A stretch of 64,000 nt of DNA, taken from assembly GCA_037179335.1 (NCBI GenBank), contig JAKZHN010000003.1:186001-250000 (forward strand). Reading direction: 5' to 3'. Under the pieces are notes generated by a model that worked only from the letters and a program-made list of their open reading frames with translations, searched no databases and had not been told where the DNA came from. Of the stretch, positions 1 through 14,935 are shown piece after piece; position 1 is the first letter of the stretch; the number at the start of each line of letters is the position of its first letter. The DNA is from Cyclaneusma minus. Lineage: Eukaryota > Ascomycota > Leotiomycetes > Marthamycetales > Marthamycetaceae. Made by a program: the position numbers and the translations under genes.

Positions 1-3000
1 TATAATAATAAAAATTTAAGAAAGCTGGTCGGCTTTTTTATAAAAAACGAATTCCGGCAATAAAACTTTATAGCATTAAAAGTTTGCAAATATATAAAAA
101 CGCTATAAATAATCCGATTTATAATTAATGCCAAAAGGCAACTATAGCGAAAAAAATTATTTTACTTTCAAATAATGGAATTTGGTAAATGATTAAATAT
201 TTATTTGGAGCGAATCTAATTTTTATAAAATGGGTTTATATAATTAAAATTAAACAATTTAAGGCTAAATTTATTATTTATAAATTTAGTTAAGTATTTA
301 GCAAAAGTTATACCAAAATATTTGCCCCCATTATTCGAATGGACTTTTTTTAATTATTTTTATTTTTTATTGTCCGAAATTTTTTTAAATATTGGCAATT
401 TAATATTAAACATGCCTTTATAAAGGCCAAAATGCTATTTAAGATTTTTTTAAATCCCCCTAAAAGCATTATTATCCTTAAAAAAAAGGTTTTTTAAATT
501 TTAAAAAGTTTTTATAAATTAAAATAGGCTGTAAGGAATTAAAATCTTTTAATAAAATTTAAGCTTAAAAAATAGGGCTTTATTTAAAGCTTGGCTAATT
601 TATGCATTTATTTATATTCCAAATATAGAATTAAGCTTTTGGTATATATTAATAATATTATTGCAGCCTATAAAAATAAAACCTAGCTTTTTTGGTTTTA
701 TTTTAAGCTTTGTAATTATTTTAAAACCAAGAATCTAAAAAAGAAATTAAGATTTTTGGTATAAAAAGAATAAAAAACCGGAAAGCTAAGGCTCTTTATA
801 TTAATTAAAAGCAATATTTTTGGACCATATTAAACCGATTTGGGATTACCAATGCTATAGCCCATTTTAAAAATATCCCTATAGCCGATTACAACGCCCT
901 TTAATCTTTTTTTTTTAATAATATTTAAATTGATGTTAAAAAATATTAAAGGGTGGTAGGCAGCCTTATATTTGCTATAATATTTATTAAACCAAATATA
1001 GCCTTTGCTTTAAAATAATTAGTTTAATATATAGCTAATTTATTAAAGCACCATGGCAAGGTATTTAAAAATCTAATAAAATATTTTAATACCATTATAG
1101 GCTATAAAATATATTATAGGCCTAAAGGAAAATATTTTAAAATTATTGTTTATTTTAATTTTAATTGGGCTAATAATAAAACCGACCGGATTAGCGTTTT
1201 TAAAAGCGTGGCTATATTTTCTAGCGGACCGATTTTATAGGCTAGCAAAAAGTAAAAATCCGTAATTACTTTATTTATTAAATTTAAATACGTGGCCCTT
1301 TTACTTTATACTAAGCAAAATTAATAATTAGCCCAAATCTTTTAAGATTCTGGTTATTTATAATATATTATAGAAAGTCTAAATAGCGTTTGCATGCTTA
1401 AAAATAATACTGGATTTTTGTGCCTAATTAAAAACCCCAAAATTTAAAAAAATTAAAGCATATAAATATTGTTTATTATTTTATTAAAGATTTAAAGGAA
1501 AATAAAAAGCTTACTATTAAGTATATGACAATAAATAAAATAGTGGCTAATAAATTAACCAAATTATTATAAAGGGTTAAATTTAAGGCGTTTATAAAAA
1601 TATTAAAAATAATTATATAAATTTACGGAACAGCCTTTATAGAAAAGTATTAAGAAATAGGTGCAATAGCTACTATAAAGGTAATTATATAATATCCCGC
1701 TTAGCTAAAACGGGGTTAGCGTTTCCTATATTAAATAGTTTTAATATTGGAGACGCCCTTAATTTAAAACCTTAAGCAATTAATACAATGTTTTATTTTA
1801 CCCCTATAATCAGCGTTTTATATTAGGTTATACTAGACTAAACGCCCTTCTTCTTAATACAAGGGATGTTTTTGAAAATTTTAAAGAAGGGCCAGGGCTA
1901 TAAATATAGGCAAAGAATAAAAAAAAGTAAGCTTTTTTAATTATAGCTTTAGCTGCGATTTTTCCAATTAAAAGCAGGATTAGGAAACGGTTTAAAAATA
2001 GCGCACCTAGGGGTTTTATAGCTTTAAAAAAAATTAAGCTATATTAGCATTATTTATTATAAGGGGTTATTTTAAATTGAAATACTATAATAGTAAGCTT
2101 TCTTTTATTTAGCCAAAAGCTTTTTTAAATCTTTTTAAAAAAAGCACCAAGCGTATAGCTAAAGCAGCTTCCAATTAAATTAAAAAAAAACCCTTTAAAA
2201 GCATTAATTCGGTTTTTTTTATCCAAATAGCTTTAGCGCGTAAAGCAAATGGTTAAAACAATAAATATAAGCCTGGAATATAAAGAGAATAAGCTTATTT
2301 AAAATTAATAATTAGGGAAAATGCAAAAAATATCAAGAGTATTGGTAAAATGGTTTTTTAATTTCTAAATCAAATGCTTAAAAATAATTGGATAAAAAGG
2401 ATTTAAAGAATATAATTAATAAAAATAAGGGCCCTTAAAATTAGCTAATTATAGCTTAAAATTATTTAAAATACACTATTATAATTATTTATTTAAATTT
2501 AAATCTTTTATTAAAGAAATTTTAAAATTTAAGAAAAAGTTAGGATTTATTAATATGCAATAAAACTTGAATTTTTTCCATATTAAAAAACTAGGCCATT
2601 AATGTATAATAAAACCTTTAAAAATACGCTTAAAATTAATTTTAAATTTAGCTTAATTTCCAAAGTTTTATTGAACGTCGATAAGGCTAAAATTTTCTTT
2701 AATTTTTTAAGATTTAATGCTATTTCCAATCCGGTTAAAAATTGTCGTTTTAGCAAAAGGTGGTTGGCGCGTTAGCAAATCCCTTAATTTTAAGCCCGAT
2801 TTTATAAGCTTGCAATATTAGATTTTTAATAGTTATTTTTTTTCTAATTTATAATAAAGGTCCGGTTTATATATTTTTTGCTTTTAAAATTTGCGCAAAA
2901 TTTATTTTAAAAGCATTTTTAAATAAAAACTACAAAAATAAAAAGCCTTTATTTATTTTAAAGCCCTTAAAAAACAGCAATATTTAAAAATTAAATTTAT

Positions 3001-6000
3001 TAAAAATAGCGATAATAATATATTTGTTTTTAAAAAACGCCTTCCGGGGTTATTTTCCCCTAGCAATTAGCCTGGTTTTGAATAAAAATATATATTAAAA
3101 TAAAATCCTTAATGCTCGCGCCCGAGAAAAACGCTTTGCTTATAATAATAATAAGCTAAATAATAACGAAAAGCTCTCTATTATTTATTAAAAATTTAAC
3201 AATTTAGCCAAGGAATTTAAAAAGGCCTTTAATAATATATTTACAATTTTTAAAAATTAGTTTTGGAAATTGGTTAATATTTAAAAGCCCCGTTAATTTC
3301 GCCTTTTATTTTTATTTTTGGCCTTTAATAATTAAATGCAAATACCAAATATAAGCTTTAGCAAAGCTATTTTTAAATTTAATAATGAATCCGGTATTAA
3401 TATTAGCGCTAGCGGATTTTCTAATAGTAATGCTTTTAATTCCGCTGTAAGCAATATGAATAATAATATTAATATATTTTATAATAATAAATTTATTTAG
3501 TTTTTGCAAAATCTGCTTTATAACGCTTTTTTTTATTGCTTTAAAAAGGTTCTGAAATTTAATAAATTAAATAATAATTTTAATCTTAAATTCGAAATTT
3601 AATATCTTACTATTAAAGATAAACTCGCTATTAATTATCATTATTTTTTGGATTTTTAATTTAAATTCGTCTATATTATTAGCCGTGTTAAAAATAAAAC
3701 CCATTATATTTTATAATTAAAAAATATTTTTAATACCAAAATTCTATTTATTTTTTTAAAAGAAATTATAAGCTATTTTTAACTCGCTAATTAAAAAATC
3801 TAACTCCCGTTATTATTATATTAGCTGTATAATAAAAACAAAAAAACTCTATTTTAATTTGCATTATAACATTTAATTAAAAAATATATCCAACTTCGAT
3901 ATTTTGGCTAGTTTATTTGATTGTTTTTTTTAAATTAATAGCCGCTATTATTTTTATAATTTATTTTTGCCGGTTTTTTAAAAAAGCGCGCATTTTATAT
4001 TATAATATAATGTAAAATATTACTATTAAAAATAAAATTTGGCGCTTTTTAAATAATTAAAAACCTATTTGTAATAATAATAAGCATGGATAGAAGAATA
4101 ATAATAATAGCGGTAATGCTAATAGCAAAGACAGTTTTAATAGCGATAATAATAGCAAAGGCTATTAAATACGGTAAAAATATAAAAATCCGCAAAGGTC
4201 CAATGCTAAAAAAAAATAAAAAATAAGAATTATTTAAAAAAAGTCTATTTTAAATATTATTAAATTGGCTATATAAAATAAAATTATTTAAATAATAAAA
4301 TTCCAATAAAAAAAAGAATAAAAAAAAATTAAATAAATAAAAAGAAAACAAAATATACTTAATTCCAAATCAAAAAATAATACTGCTTAAAAAGACTCTT
4401 TCCCATAGGCATTATTGCCAAATGTTTTATAAATATTGTATTTACAAATTTTAATAATATTATTAATAGCAAAAATTTTAAAATTTTATACAAATTAGAA
4501 AATTGCAAAATTTTAATTTAATTTAATATTTTTATTAATAGCAAAGTTTAAATATTATATTTTATAAATACCAATATAGCTAAATAATTTATCATTTTTA
4601 TATATTCTATTTAATTTCTAAATAAAGCTATTTCCATTTGGGGATATAATAGCAATAAAAAAGATTAATTTGATATTTAACGATTGCAAATTTCTATATA
4701 TGTTTTGCTTAATCATTAATTTTAAATTGCATAAATTTTTGCTTGGCTTTAAATAGCAAAAAGAAAATTAAATATCATTGAACTTTTATTATTATTATTT
4801 ATATTGGCCGGCGTATTTTAAAAGCAAAGGAATCTATAATTGCTGGCTTTTGGAATTAAAAGCTTTTTTAAAGTTAAAAACTCAAACGAAACCAAATGAA
4901 AAATTAAAGCGGCTTAGCAAAGCGAACGCGCCTTAGTATAATATAGCAATCGAAGCGCTATAATATAATATACTATAATAGGTCCCAAAGCTAGCTTTTA
5001 TGCATTAAATTGCAACTCGTGAAGCTTTATAAAAAATAAATTAAAAATTCGCCCGAATCTCGTTTTTTTTAAAACCAAGCCTTAGCGCCGAAATAAACGA
5101 ATACAAATTAAATTTAAAAACATTTTGGAAATTGGCTTTAGAGGAATTTTAGCTTTAAATATACATATAATTTTTATAAACGACATGCAATAAAATTTAA
5201 ATAATTTGAAAAAAACAATATCATTGCTTTTATTTATTTCCTGCACAAAATCAATAAAAACTTAAAAGCCAAAGAATTGCTAGAAAAAATAAAAGAATAA
5301 TAATAATATTATATTTTTTTTTAAAAAATTAAAGCTAAATAAAACCGCCTATATTTTTTCCAAGCAAGCATTAAATTAATTATTAAATTAAAAATTATAT
5401 AATATAAAAATTAAGCTAGAAAAGCCGGAAGATAAATTGGTTTACTTTTTATTTTATACTATATTAAAAAGCCAATTAAAGCTTGTTTCAAAATATTTAA
5501 CAACTCCCGCAATTTTTAATATAAAAATAATTTAATATTATATAAAGAATAATTAATCGTTTTATTAATCGGTATTTTGCAAATTATATTTATAATAAAA
5601 ATGCATAGCAATATTTAGATAATTCACCCCGGGTATATTAAAATCGGTAAATTAATTTAAAACTGCTATTAATAAAAAAGGATCTAAAAGAATAAATTAT
5701 TATATTAAAAACTATAAATTTTGCACAATTCTTTTTTTAAAATAAAACGCTGGGATTATTAAGCCCGTTATTAGCCCCGGACCAATTTTAATAATGTATA
5801 ATAATCGATTTGTTATATATTAAAACGCAAAAATAGCTATAAACTAATAAATACGCGCAAGGCAGCAAAACCTTTTTATACAATTATAAATTGCATTTAT
5901 AAAGCTTTTAAAACTATTATATTAAATTAAAAAGCATAATTTATTTTAAATTTTTAAAAACAATTTATAAAAATATTAAATATAGCAATTCGTTTTTTAT

Positions 6001-7347
6001 CCGCCTATTAGCTATAAATTAATAGCTAAATCAAAATTAAAAATGCTATGTTAATTTATAATTCTTTTTTTTTATTAATTAATTCCAAAATAATTGGCCG
6101 AAATAGTTGCCTTTAATGAATGCAATAGCTATAGCGCTATTATAAAAATTAATTGGGATAAGCTTAATTAAAATTATATTAAAATATAAATTATATATAA
6201 GCTTTAATTGGAAAACTTTTAAATTTAATTTCTTTATATAAGCGCGAAATTAAAATAATGCAATTAAATAGTAAATTCATATTTTTCATTGCTAAAGAAT
6301 CGCTAGAAATATTATAAAACTTATTTAATAGCTATAAATAATTTAAGCAAATAAATGCTATTATATTATTAATTTTAATACTAAAAATTATATTTATATT
6401 ATAATTAAGCATTAAAAAGCTTTATAGCCTAATTGAAAATTAGCAAATAAAATAGCCGGACTTTAAAAAATCATTAAAAAAAAGGCTTTTTATTTTAACC
6501 TATTTAAAAATATTTAAATATACCCGGTATTCTACTTTAATAAATTATAAAGCCTAAGCTATTAATAAAACTTAATGGCTATAAAAAATCAAAAACAATC
6601 TAAATTTTAGTTTCGCAATTCATAAAATAAAAGCTTTATTATTAAATAAATTAAAAATTATAATATAATCCCAATATTAAATAATATCCGTATAAAAAAC
6701 TTAAGCATACGCTTATAAAGTTTAAAATTTTTTATAATGCCAATTTTTTAAAACCAAGGCCTTTAAAAGAATTGGGTAAATAAAAAGCATATAATAAAAT
6801 ATTAAAGATAAAAAATAAAGCAATAAATCCATTAAAAGCAAATATTATTTAAATAGCTTTAATTTAAATAAATTAAAAAGAAAAAAAAGAAAAAAGGCCT
6901 GCGAATAGGCTTTTTAGCCGGGGGAAATATTATAATAGCTTTAGGCCGCGTATTCTTTATTTTGCAAATATATAACCGGACCAATTATAGCTTCGATCCT
7001 ATTTATATATAAAGCTTTTTAAAGCTTTTTAAAGTTTTTTAAATTTTCTTTCCTTTTTTATAGCAATAAACACCTATTAATAGCGTTTTCTACTCGGCCT
7101 AATCCGAAGCGGAAATCCAGGTCGTGATAATTTTTGCAAAAGCTATATTTAATATAATTAGCATTATTAAAATAATTAATAATTTATAAATATTTGCGGA
7201 ATTTAGCAAAATAGGCAGCCCGGGTAAAGGATTTTATAATACAGCAAAATAGCAGTGTAATTAATCGCTAGGAATCTAGTATAAAAAAAACTTATAAAAC
7301 TTTTATAAAGCAAATGTAATTAATTATAATAATAATAATAATATTTA

Positions 7348-8093
7348 TAAGGCTTTGCTAAATCGAAACTCCAAATTTTCCAATCTATAATGCGCTAAGC
7401 CTAATTGGGTAAAGCGCCAAGGGCACGGTCCACCAAATAATCGAAAATTAATTTATATTATTCAGGCCAATTTTTAAATTATTTAAATCGGGGTTTCAGC
7501 TATTTGAATTGGGATTTTAAGCATTTCAGGCATTTGAATTAATTTGAATTGATTTTAAGCTATTTTAATTACAATTTAGCTTTTGCGCAGCTCCAGCTCA
7601 AATTTAAATATCCAGCTCCAGCTTTAATTCAAATATTCAATTTTAGACTCCAATTTTTAAGCTCCAATTTTAGCTTTAGGTCCAGCAGCTTTAGCGCATA
7701 TATATTAAAGTCCGGGAAAGATAGAGTAGTATACGCTATAGCAAAGGCGAGGGTAAAGGCAAGGGCCTGGTATAATATAAATATAATTAGCATAATATAA
7801 ACAAATAGCGCATAGGGATTTTTGGCATGCGCTATAGCGCGCGCAAACTGGAGCTGGAATTGGAGCTGCTTATTTAAATTTGCAAGGCTTGAAGCTGCAA
7901 AGCCCGGAGCTAGAGCGCAAGCCGGAGCGGTGGTGGGGATAATGGTGGTGGTGGTAATGGTGTTTTAATCATTGCAATATTCGGATTTGCTGCAAAGATA
8001 TTTGGTAGCCCGTGCCCTTGGCGCTTTATCCAAATAGGCTTAATGCGTTATAGATTGGAAAATTTAAGGTTTTAATTTAGCAAGGCCCTATTT
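7348..8093. mobile_element. Degraded DNA-transposon relic with ~93-bp terminal inverted repeats
   Basis: The stretch 7,348-7,440 is repeated in inverted orientation at about 7,999-8,093. Both arms carry the 15-base core AAGCGCCAAGGGCAC and the block TTTTCCAATCTATAA, and most differences between arms are transitions, as RIP would leave. The roughly 560-bp interior has an inward mirror of GGAGCTGGA-type and CAGCTCCAG-type repeats (7,590-7,690 and 7,845-7,920) as subterminal repeats. No transposase remains. Long TIRs and small size suggest a MITE-like or internally deleted class II element. I could not establish a target-site duplication, so the superfamily is open. Confidence 0.7.
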
Positions 8094-9520
8094 ATATTAA
8101 TATAATTTATATTAAACTTGCTATTTAGCAATATTAAAATAGCGTAATCGCCTGCTTAAATAAATGCAATATATCGGCATTAAATTTTTATTTAATTAAA
8201 ACGCAGGCGATTTTTAAGCTATTTATAATTATAAATTAATTTTGCAATATAAAAAGAACGGCAAATGCCATTTTAAATGCAATATTAAAATTAAAAGCAA
8301 TAGCGATTAATAGGGCTTTAATAGTAATATCCAGCAATTGGATTTTGAAAAGCGGCGGAGCTTTGCGCTTTTGAGTTTTGTTTTTTAAATTTTGCGGTAA
8401 TTTGCTATAATTAATTTTATTAAAGAAAGGATTAAAGGCTTTTTGCAAAATTAAATAAATAATATAAATATAATATAGGGCGAATAAAACAGCTTAAATA
8501 AAATCAGATTTAAATTCGCTTTTCTTGAAATAATCAATGCTATTATTGCAAAAAGTGATTTATTTAATAAAGCGATTTATAATAGCAAAATAGAAAAATT
8601 TGCTTTTTCTAATATGAAAATATTTTTAAAAATTAATTAAAAATTCATATAAACTATAAGAAATTATAGCTAAATTATAAAAAACTATATAATACGCCCG
8701 GAGTAATAAAAAGATTATAATTACCTATTTTAGCAATGGTATATTGAAATTAAATTTAAATATTATTGCAAAGATTAATTAGCAATTTTATTAGCTAAAT
8801 TATATAAGAAGATATTTGCAAAATTATTTAAATGCCTAGAAAAATAAAAAAGCTCTATTAAAATATTTTATTTTGCAGCTAACAATAAAAGAAATTATAA
8901 AATTAAATGCTATATATTATTATATAAAATATGCTTAAGAGGTTTTTATTAAGCTATAAAGCTATTAATATAAATTATTAATTTATAGGCCAGTTACGCT
9001 AATTTCCATTAATTGAGCATTTTAAAAATAGCTTTGATTTTGAAAATATTAATATTTAGCAAAACGCTAGCTAGCTAAGGCTGCTAAAACGGTAAAAGGC
9101 TGGTAAATATTTAATATTTAAAAGAAATACTGGTATAAATGCGCCAATTATAATATATAAAGGAATAGTTAATAATATAAAAGCCATTGAAATTTGTAGC
9201 TAAAGCATTTATAAATAAATAAATTAAAAATTTAAATTTATTATATTTAAAAAGAAAATTTCATTATTAAATTAAATTGTTTTTAATACTTTTAAGTAAT
9301 TTGCATTTAAAGACAAACCCTAATGCCAGGCGGGAAAGCAATGGTAAAATTTTAAAAACGGCGATAATAAAAATAGTTTAATTAAATGGCTAAAGCGGCG
9401 AAATTTAAATTTCCAGCCAATTCTTATATTTTAAATAGGAAAATGGTTTTGCAAAAGCAAATTTTTAACGCCAGGGCCAAAATATCGGCCAATTTCTTTT
9501 CTAAAACCAATAATATTATT

Positions 9521-9638
9521 ATCACGTCGCGGCAAAGGTCGCAAATAGGGGTTAAAGTAAATTGGTATTGTAAGCTGGAAAAGAAAGCTCTCCAATTGAA
9601 TGGGATTATAAAAATCTTTTTAAAAGTCTATAGCGCTA
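9521..9638. repeat. Dispersed repeat, copy 1 (pairs with 16,459-16,576)
   Basis: This 118-bp segment aligns without gaps to 16,459-16,576 at an offset of 6,938 bp. Almost all differences are C/T or G/A transitions; copy 1 generally keeps the G or C. Both copies share blocks such as AAGCTCTCCAAT and end at GCGCTA. It is a fragment of a mobile element whose identity is lost. A 97-codon open frame crosses it but is not conserved in copy 2. Confidence 0.7.
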
Positions 9639-12600
9639 AAAGATACCAAGGATTATATACCGGGTATATATATATTTAAAGTATTAAAATTTAATTAATA
9701 GTATAATAGTATTTTCAATTTAAATTGCTATTTATTTTAAATAGCGCTAAGAATTGCCGTTTATTTTTAAATACTTTTAATTTAATTTTTAAATATTTGT
9801 ATTTTTATTTATAAAAATTATATAATTTTGTTTATTATAATTTGAAATATTGAAAAATTCTTTTATATTTTTTAACGGCTTATGCTATAGCAATTTATAT
9901 TATAGCGGCTGGCGATATTATGCTAATTGGCTATGTTATATTATTTAATTATATTCAAAATAATTATATTATAATTTTATTATACTATAAAGCCTATTTA
10001 ATTAAAAGATCCAATAGGCCAAACTTATTTAAATATTGCTAATGCTATTTTTATAAGTATTTTTTATATTTATACAAATTCGTTTTCAATTGCCAATTTG
10101 GCCAATGGTTTTTTTATTTAATCTAGTATATAAATTCCTAATTTAATTTTAAATTCTAATTATAAATATTCAAAATGCTTTTTTTATTATTATTATTATT
10201 TAATTTTTGTTTTTTTTAATATTGAATTTTTAATATTTTTGCTTTTCGCTTTATTAATTTTATTTTGGCCAAATAGGCCTTTTAATTTTAGCTTTAATTT
10301 AAAAAAGAATATATAAAATATTAAAAAACAATTTATATTTTTTAAAAATTCCAAATTGCATGCCTTTTAATAAGTTTTATTTATTGGCCAAAATTTAATT
10401 TATATATTTCTTTTTTTATAAAATAATTTGTTTTTATATTTTTGATATTCATATATACTAATTGGCTTTTTTTAAATACTGAAATTTTTAAATTATATTA
10501 ATTTGCATTTTTTATATATTTATTAATAAATTACTAAATTAGGGCTTTTATTTAAATATAAATTGTTTTGATACAATTTGCTATTGCATTTGCTTTAGAA
10601 AAATTTTGCTTCTAAATAGCTAATACATTTAAAAAGACAAGGCTGAAAGAACTTTGTATTTATTTAAAAATAATATTTATAATTTGCAAAAAAGAATATA
10701 ATTTTTATAGTTTTAAAAATTTGATTATTTAAAGCAAATTTTGCCAAAAATAGCCAATTTATGCAATTACTTAATACAAATAATATAAACCTTTAAAAGT
10801 ATTATTCCAAATAGGCATTTAGTTTTTCTATTTAATTGTTAATTTTAAAGTAAAATAATCATAATAGCTTTAAAATAATTTTAAATTATTTAAATAGATA
10901 TTTTTGAATCTAAAAAACGAATTGGGTTTTTTTATTTGAAATAATATTATTGGAAATATTATAACTGCAATAAATCTTTTTTAAAAAAGAAGGTTGCTAA
11001 AGTTTTAGGTTTTAGACTTTTTATAAAAATAAATTATTTTATTTTAATTAATTTGCAAACTATTATTACTATATATTAATATATTTAGCTATGTTTTTTA
11101 CATTCAAATAAAAACATAATATAATTTCTAAATATATTTAATTAAATTTTAAATGGCATTAATAGAAATTGCAAATATTTTAAAAATAATAATTTAAATG
11201 CTTTAATTTTATTATAAGATTTATATTTTTTAATATATTCTGCTATATTTTTTAATATTAATAATTATTAATAATATGGGCTAATATTGGCTAAAATTTT
11301 AATTTTTTTAAATATCCAACTGGGGCTATTAAATAATATTTATAAATAATTTGAATTGCTAAATTAAATGGGTTAAAAAATATTGATATCCGGTTTATTC
11401 TTTTTTATATTTTTTAATATGATTTTGTTTTAAAAATAAAAAAATAAAAAAATTACTTTTTAAAAATTAAACGCAATTCTTTTAGCCAGGCTTTAAAATT
11501 TTGGTTTTTTAAAACTGCTAGCGCAAATATTGCAATATTTAATATTTTATAGGCTTATTTAATAATTTTTTTAATAGATTCTTTTCAATTGTTTTCAAAA
11601 TTTAAAATTAATATTAAAGCAAAATAGATTTTTTTTATTATTAAATTATGCAAAGCTTTAAATAAAATTTTTGATTTTGGCAGCAGTGTTTTTAATTTGT
11701 ACTGCAGTGTTTTATTTTTAATATATTGGAATTAACTTTTTAAAAACCGGCTCAATATATTTAATTTAATTATTTAAAATCCTAATTTGTAAATAATTTT
11801 AAAATTAAAATCAGAAAAACATTCAAATCAGTAGATTTGCTTTTAATTCAGTTGCTTTATTATTGTAAAATATTTTAAATTATTATAATTAATTTGAATT
11901 TCAATTTCTTTTAATAATTTTCAATTTTTTAATTATGGTTAGAACACTTTTATTATAAACTTTATAATTATATTTAGCAGGATTATAATTTTTTTAAAAA
12001 TAAGCTATAAAATATAGAATAGTATTACTTTTATATTGAAAAAGTAATTTTTTTTAAAATATAATTTAAAATATTTGTTTTTGAAATTATGCATTTTTTA
12101 TAATTAAAAAAAAACCAGAATTGGGGCAGAGACAAATGCTTGCTTAAATTTATTAGAAGCATTTTGCTAGGCGTTTTTCTATATTTATTTTACTTTCTTT
12201 TTAATTAAATTATTTAATAGCTTGGCTATTTTAAAAAAAAGTCTGAAAAAATATTTAATAAAAATTGGCACATTTTCAATTTTTCAATTTTTCTTTTAAT
12301 ATAGATAAATAATTTTTAAATTAAAATAATAAAATTTGTATTTGAATTTAATTTTATAATATTTAATATAATATAAAAACGCAAATAGTTAATGCGAATA
12401 ATTTTAAATTTATATTTAAAAATATTAATTTAAAACTCTGTGTTTTTAAAACGGCGGATTATTTTCCAAATATAGTTTTTGTATTTTTGTAAATTATTTA
12501 AAAAAATTAAAATATTATTTAAAAAATTATATATATTTTATTTAGTAAATTAAATAAAGTATTATTAATATAATATTAAAAAAACATTAAAGCGTTATAA

Positions 12601-13950
12601 AATTCAAATAATATAATTAGCAATTTAACAAAATTAAAGCAAATAATAAATACTATTTTCTATTTTTTGTTCGCTATTTTTAATTTATTAAATATAGCAA
12701 TAATATTAAATTTAATATAAATTTTAATTTTGTATATAATATTTAGGACTTTTTTAATTAGAAATAGAAAATATCAATTTTTAATAATAATATTATTAAG
12801 ACCTTTATAATTTTAATAGATTTTTTTTGATTTTATTTAACCGCTAATATTAGCAGTGCTATATATTTGGATTTTGATTTTTAAATAAATTTATAAAACA
12901 ACTATTTATTAAATTATTTTTTAATATATTTCAATTTTTTTAATAAAAGAAATTGGTTTTTATAATAAAATGGTTTTATTTTAAATGGTAGTTTAATTCT
13001 ATAATTTTAAAATTATTTAAAAAGCAATTTATTGGCTTTTCTTTTAAAAAAGAGCATTTAGTATATTTTAAAGCTATTTAAAAAGCTTGTTTTAAAAGAA
13101 TTTATCGCTTATATTGGTTTTTTTTTAGAAATTTGGCAATATTTTCTCCAATTATTTTATTTAATTTGTTTATATTTTAAAAATTATAAATATTTTACTT
13201 AAAATAGCAAGAAATCAATAAATTACTAATAATAATAAAATAAAACATATAGCTTATTTAAATATTTTTGGTCGGTAAAAATAATTTTTATATAGAATTT
13301 GGCAGTTTTAAAAATTCCGATTTTTATATGCATAGTTTTTTTAATTTCGAAATATTGTTTAATTTATTTTAAATAATTTTTATATATTGAGTTTTTTTCC
13401 AATATGCAAATATAATAAGATTAATTATAATATTTATTTTAATATTATTTATAGTTGATTTAAATTAATAAATATTTAATATTGGCTAAAAATATAAATA
13501 AATGCATTTAATAATAGAAATACTATTGTTTTTATTCTTCTAATAATAACGCGAATTTTATTTGCTATTTTTTTAGCGGAATAAAAACAACTTAAGAAAT
13601 TGCTATATATTATATAGACTTTTATTTTGGGGTTTTTTAAATTTGGATTTTTTTTTATAATATAAAAATTCTATTTTAAAACAAAATTTAAATAGAGTAA
13701 TGTTTTGCTTTTATTTTTTATAATTAATAAAATATAAAAAGAAATACCAAATTGCTAGGATATATAAAAGATTTTATGTAAAGAATTAATAATAAATTGC
13801 CAATTAAGCGGTCTTTTTATACTATTGGCAAATAGTATAGAATTCTAAAACTGGAATATAAAAAGTGTTTCTTTAATTAATATTAAAATGGATTATAATA
13901 TTGCAAATAAAATGATTTTTGCAATTCTAAATAAACAGGATTTGCTTAAT

Positions 13951-14115
13951 TGAAATTTAAAAAATATAGAGAATATTGATTTAAAAATTGGCTTTTTTAA
14001 TATAGAAAATGCCAGTTTGGGAAATATAGAAAAGATTTATTTAAAAATTGGCCTATTTAATATAGAACATGCCAATTTAAAAAATGCAAAAAATATCGAT
14101 CTAAAAATTGCTATA
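13951..14115 (+). repeat. 60-bp tandem repeat, about 2.7 copies, inside the AT isochore
   Basis: The block TTAAAAATTGGC recurs at 13,981 and 14,041, and a variant at 14,101, a period of exactly 60 bp. The flanking bases also align (AATATAGA at matching places). The period is a multiple of three and one frame reads through as an approximate 20-residue peptide repeat with leucine, isoleucine and asparagine at regular places. It may be a remnant of a repeat-containing coding region, but nothing around it supports a gene. Confidence 0.6.
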
Positions 14116-14871
14116 TTTTCCAGCTATTTTAAAATAGTGCTAAAGATTTTGGTAAAAATGCTATTTTTAAAATAAAAAGAATTTATTAATACTGGCTAAT
14201 ATTTATATAGAAAATATATTTTAATCTAATATTTGATTTTTTGCTCAAGGATGATTCTTATTTAATTAATATTTAAATTATAATATTTTAATTATAAAAC
14301 TTCGAAAACTATTAAAATAGCAAAACATAATATAATAAAAAAATACCTATTTTTTAATATAATTATTAATAGCAATTTTTTCAATTAAAACTTTTATAAT
14401 TAATAGCGCTATTTTGCTATTAGCTAATATTAGCTGTTTTAATTTGAAAAATTAAAATAAAACCAAATAATATTTTTTCGCAAAGTCCCGATTAGTAAAA
14501 TTAATTTTAAAATATTTATTATTAATTAGAATACTTATAAAACATTTTATGCATTTAGAAAAAAAGCCAAATAGTAATAATTGGGAGTTTTTATTAAATT
14601 ATAGCTTTAATAGTGCATTACTTTGTAAATATTAAAGCTATAAAAATATTGTATTAATTTGTATTTAATTTTATGAGTTTTTCCAATTGCAATTTAAATT
14701 AAAGAAATTCAATTTTTCGATTTTTAATTATTATAAATAGCGGCGAAGGGAATTTGATTGGGATTTTAATTTTAGTTACAGGTTTTTTAATTTATAATAT
14801 AAAAGGGATTTTAATATTTTTTATAGCTATTATTTTTATATTTTCCCTAATTACAGCTTTAATTTCCGCTA

Positions 14872-14935
14872 TTACGGTTTTTAAATTTACTATTATGATT
14901 TTTAAATTTGCTATTACGATTTTTAAATTTATTTT
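14872..14935 (+). repeat. 21-bp tandem repeat, three copies
   Basis: Three consecutive 21-bp units share ATTTTTAAATTT cores separated by CTATTA-type spacers. The repeat lies in the AT-rich isochore and inflates open frames on both strands there (14,754-15,014 plus, 14,792-15,082 minus). Those frames are low-complexity and I do not regard them as genes. Confidence 0.6.

Noticed and set aside
9386..9679. 97-codon open frame in the AT isochore
   Set aside because: It overlaps the dispersed repeat 9,521-9,638; the other copy does not keep the frame, and no domain is visible.
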